NCBI GenBank assembly: GCA_003116995.1
Contig: BDSL01000016.1
Span: forward strand, 496,001-560,000
Source of the DNA: Yamagishiella unicocca
Taxonomy: Eukaryota; Chlorophyta; Chlorophyceae; Chlamydomonadales; Volvocaceae
Direction of reading: 5' to 3'
Length of the DNA: 64,000 nucleotides
Positions 61,630-64,000 of the stretch are shown piece after piece (the stretch's first letter is position 1; every line of letters starts with the position of its first letter). The notes beneath the pieces are model-generated. The model did no database searches and was not told the origin of the DNA. It saw only the letters and a program-made list of their open reading frames with translations. Both the position numbers and the translations under genes were made by a program.

Positions 61630-64000
61630 CACTGCCGCAAGGCGTCGACAAACGGCTTTACAGGGAAGGCACTTCTACCTGCCAGATCTAATCATTATTA
61701 ATGCTTATATTGCTTGCTCCCTGAATTGAAGTCAGTTTGTCGGGTCACCGAATTGCAACTTGCGACGATGTGGGTGCCGCAAGCTCGAACCCTATGAATG
61801 CGGGCTTTCTGTATAGAGGGATATGTAGGTTCGATTATAAATTCGGATCAAACATAAATGGATGAGGAAGCTGCGCAGTTGCGCACGGTGAACCTCGGGG
61901 TCTAGGGCCGATCTGTAAGACGAAAGCAAAAACTATGAAAGAATATAGGTTTCATAGAAGTCAAACGCCTCCTGCGACATGAGTGAGGCCGGGAAGGTGC
62001 GCGTTGTGGCCCTCATTGTGGCGGGCGGCCGGCGGGCTCGTTAGAAATGCTTAAACCAAGCAAAGGACTCCTTCTGTGCCCAAGATACACAAATCATCGG
62101 CTTTCGCTATGAATGTTTCCAAAGGGGTAAATGTAACGTTTGAGGGATGAAGCCACGCTTTCCGCGCGCGTGTATGATCGCGCAACATCCTTATGACGGA
62201 GACGTGATGTTACATTATATTCTAGCAGGTAAAATTGAATGTTTCCCCGGAATATGACAGAAGCACTCATACAAGACCGTTGCCGTAACAATCAAGGTAA
62301 ATCTTATGCAATGCGTACTATGTAATTCGTGTTGTTAACTTTTTCCCAGGCGTTGTTAAATTCCTTCTGTGTTCGGTCCCTGAGGTTCCCTGGCTCCGTG
62401 TGATCCACGGGCTTTGTTATCAACACCAGCGCCACGTGGCGATGTTCCAAATTGGACAACGAGCGATGTCGCTTTTGATAATAGCCGATATTGACGCTGT
62501 ATCGACTCTGCATTTGTCGAATTACGTCAGAGTTGCCCACTCATGCCGGACGGACGAGCAACTTCGCTCAGTGATGTGTGAGTGTGACAAACTAGTACCA
62601 TGACAAAGTAAATCTGATGAATACGAATATTGTGGGGGAGATAAAAATGCGCAGCCCAGAACGACGCGCAAGCACCAATGATACCGCACCACAACGCAAC
62701 GGCCTGTGGCTCGCGACGATTGTGGGGAGCCGCAGCGTCAAAATAAACGTTGCGATTAAAATATTATTAATATCAAGGATGACAAGGGAAAACGGTCACT
62801 ACTTTGATATGGACAACCGCCAGTCTATCTGGAAGCGTTGCGGTTCTAACGCAGGAATGGCAACCCCGGCGCGTCCTGAATGCGGAAATTACATTGCAGC
62901 TATTAACATACCTGCGGCTGCGCACTTGCCAAAGCTCCAAGGGGTGGTACGGAACACACGGATTGTGCAGCAGACAAGAGCAGACTCCAGGCGCCGTCAC
63001 GGGCAAAGTACACGGACAAAGTACACGCAGTCACCGCGACGGACCTAAGGCATCCCAAATAACATCAACACTTTGCCTTTAATCGCCGCAAACTGGCGAG
63101 GCTAGTAGAAATGGGCTACCATGGCCTACGCGGCCGCCCTCTACCTGCGTAATGCATAGTCAAGTGGACTGCTGCGGTCGCGGCCGCTTCGGACGCCATG
63201 GAAGCGCGTGCAACCAAATACGCTGGCTTCGACCCGGCGCCAGCGGCAGCGATGTACCCTCGCCAATCGCGCCCACCACACTTTGGATTCAACATAGCAG
63301 CGAAGGAAAGCCGGCGCCTCTCGACCCAGCGCAACTGCCTTCCTTGTCGGCATGCTAACCAACCTCGGTGTAGGCGTGCAGGGGCCTGTGCTCTAACGGT
63401 TGAGGAGGGTCCAGGACAGAGAAAGGCAAAAACGGAGAAAAACCACGTAACTCTCGCGGGGGGCTGGGCCGAAGCTGATGCCAGCAACGCGCGCTAGATG
63501 GAACGTGTCATCGGTAACTCGCTGTCCGGATCGACAAAACTTGCCGAACGGCGACCGGAGCCGGAGCTGAGCATTAACCCACTGCGTATGTGATCGATCG
63601 ATCCCCTTACATACGCCGTGTGTGCCCTTCTCGAGTGACCAAAGTCAACGCTGGGACGCGAGTGCTATAGTGGTTAAGTAGGGCCGCTGGTGAGGAAGGA
63701 GAACCCTGCACTTAGCACCGGTTGTTACAGTGGGCTCGGCAGTGTTGCGCCCGCTTAAGGTTTTAAGGTTTTGATGTTCCGCCGGTTCCGCAAGGCCGTG
63801 TTGCGGCCGTGCCTGCCCTTCAGGTATGCAATTTTTTTAAGGTACGTAGCGAAAAGGTCGGGGAGTTGCCCTGCCTTCCTCGGCACGCATCCTAATCGCG
63901 CGCGCGAACCCTTGGGCTGGGCAGCTATTCCAGTGTAATATAACGTCCCCCCCGCCAACGCCTCACAGTGCAACGCACGCAACTGACAACTACAACCGCA
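61630..64000. other. Upstream region of the SRCR-protease gene, no supported gene
   Basis: The first 1.4 kb are visibly AT-rich compared with the rest of the window (for example attattaatgcttatattg near 61690 and ttaaaatattattaatatca near 62757). From about 63100 the sequence is GC-rich again. Open frames on both strands (62304-62540 minus, 63198-63494 plus) show no domain I recognise. It should contain the promoter of the secreted-protein gene; the AT-rich block could be a decayed insertion. Confidence 0.4.

Overview
The window reads as nuclear DNA of a volvocine or chlamydomonadalean green alga. It is GC-rich, its genes are split by many introns of roughly 100-500 nt with GTGAGT- or GTGCGT-like donors and CAG|G acceptors, proteins carry long Ala/Gln/Gly/Pro runs, introns are full of minisatellites, and one protein has a Ser-Pro-rich (hydroxyproline-type) spacer typical of algal cell-wall proteins. 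CCCTAAA-type telomere-like tracts occur inside introns. The species cannot be fixed from the sequence. All gene models were built by hand by matching splice sites and reading phase; the total exon length of each complete model is a multiple of three.

Layout. (1) 1-1185, minus: 5' part of an aminopeptidase P (XPNPEP3-like) gene that runs off the left edge. (2) 3727-10576, minus: a large protein kinase with a long helical and low-complexity N-terminal part and an HFD catalytic motif. (3) 12009-20590, minus: a 17-exon gene for a mostly helical protein of about 1172 residues that I do not recognise. (4) 22150-33855, plus: an 18-exon SNF2 ATPase with an embedded RING finger, of the plant CHR27/CHR28 and yeast Rad16/Uls1 type; it has SUMO-interaction-like motifs and a cluster of SUMO-acceptor consensus sites. 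(5) 35718-about 42662, minus: a kinase with a cyanobacterial/plant look and a hydrophobic C-terminal region; one of its introns is GC-AG. (6) 45099-61629, minus: a 31-exon gene for a secreted mosaic protein of 1660 residues: signal peptide, Kazal-like domain, serine protease domain with complete triad, seven SRCR domains, and a Pro/Ser-rich spacer between SRCR5 and SRCR6. The last 2.4 kb hold no gene I can support.

The most striking object is gene 6. Every domain boundary falls on a phase-1 intron, so Kazal, protease and each SRCR unit are symmetrical 1-1 modules, the classic signature of exon shuffling best known from animal extracellular proteins. Gene 4 is also notable because SUMO-binding and SUMO-acceptor signals and a RING ligase sit on one chromatin remodeller. 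Introns across genes 3-6 share a short recurring motif (consensus TCCACGGGTYTYCCTCGAA), in one case as an inverted pair about 250 bp apart, which looks like a small mobile or introner-like element.
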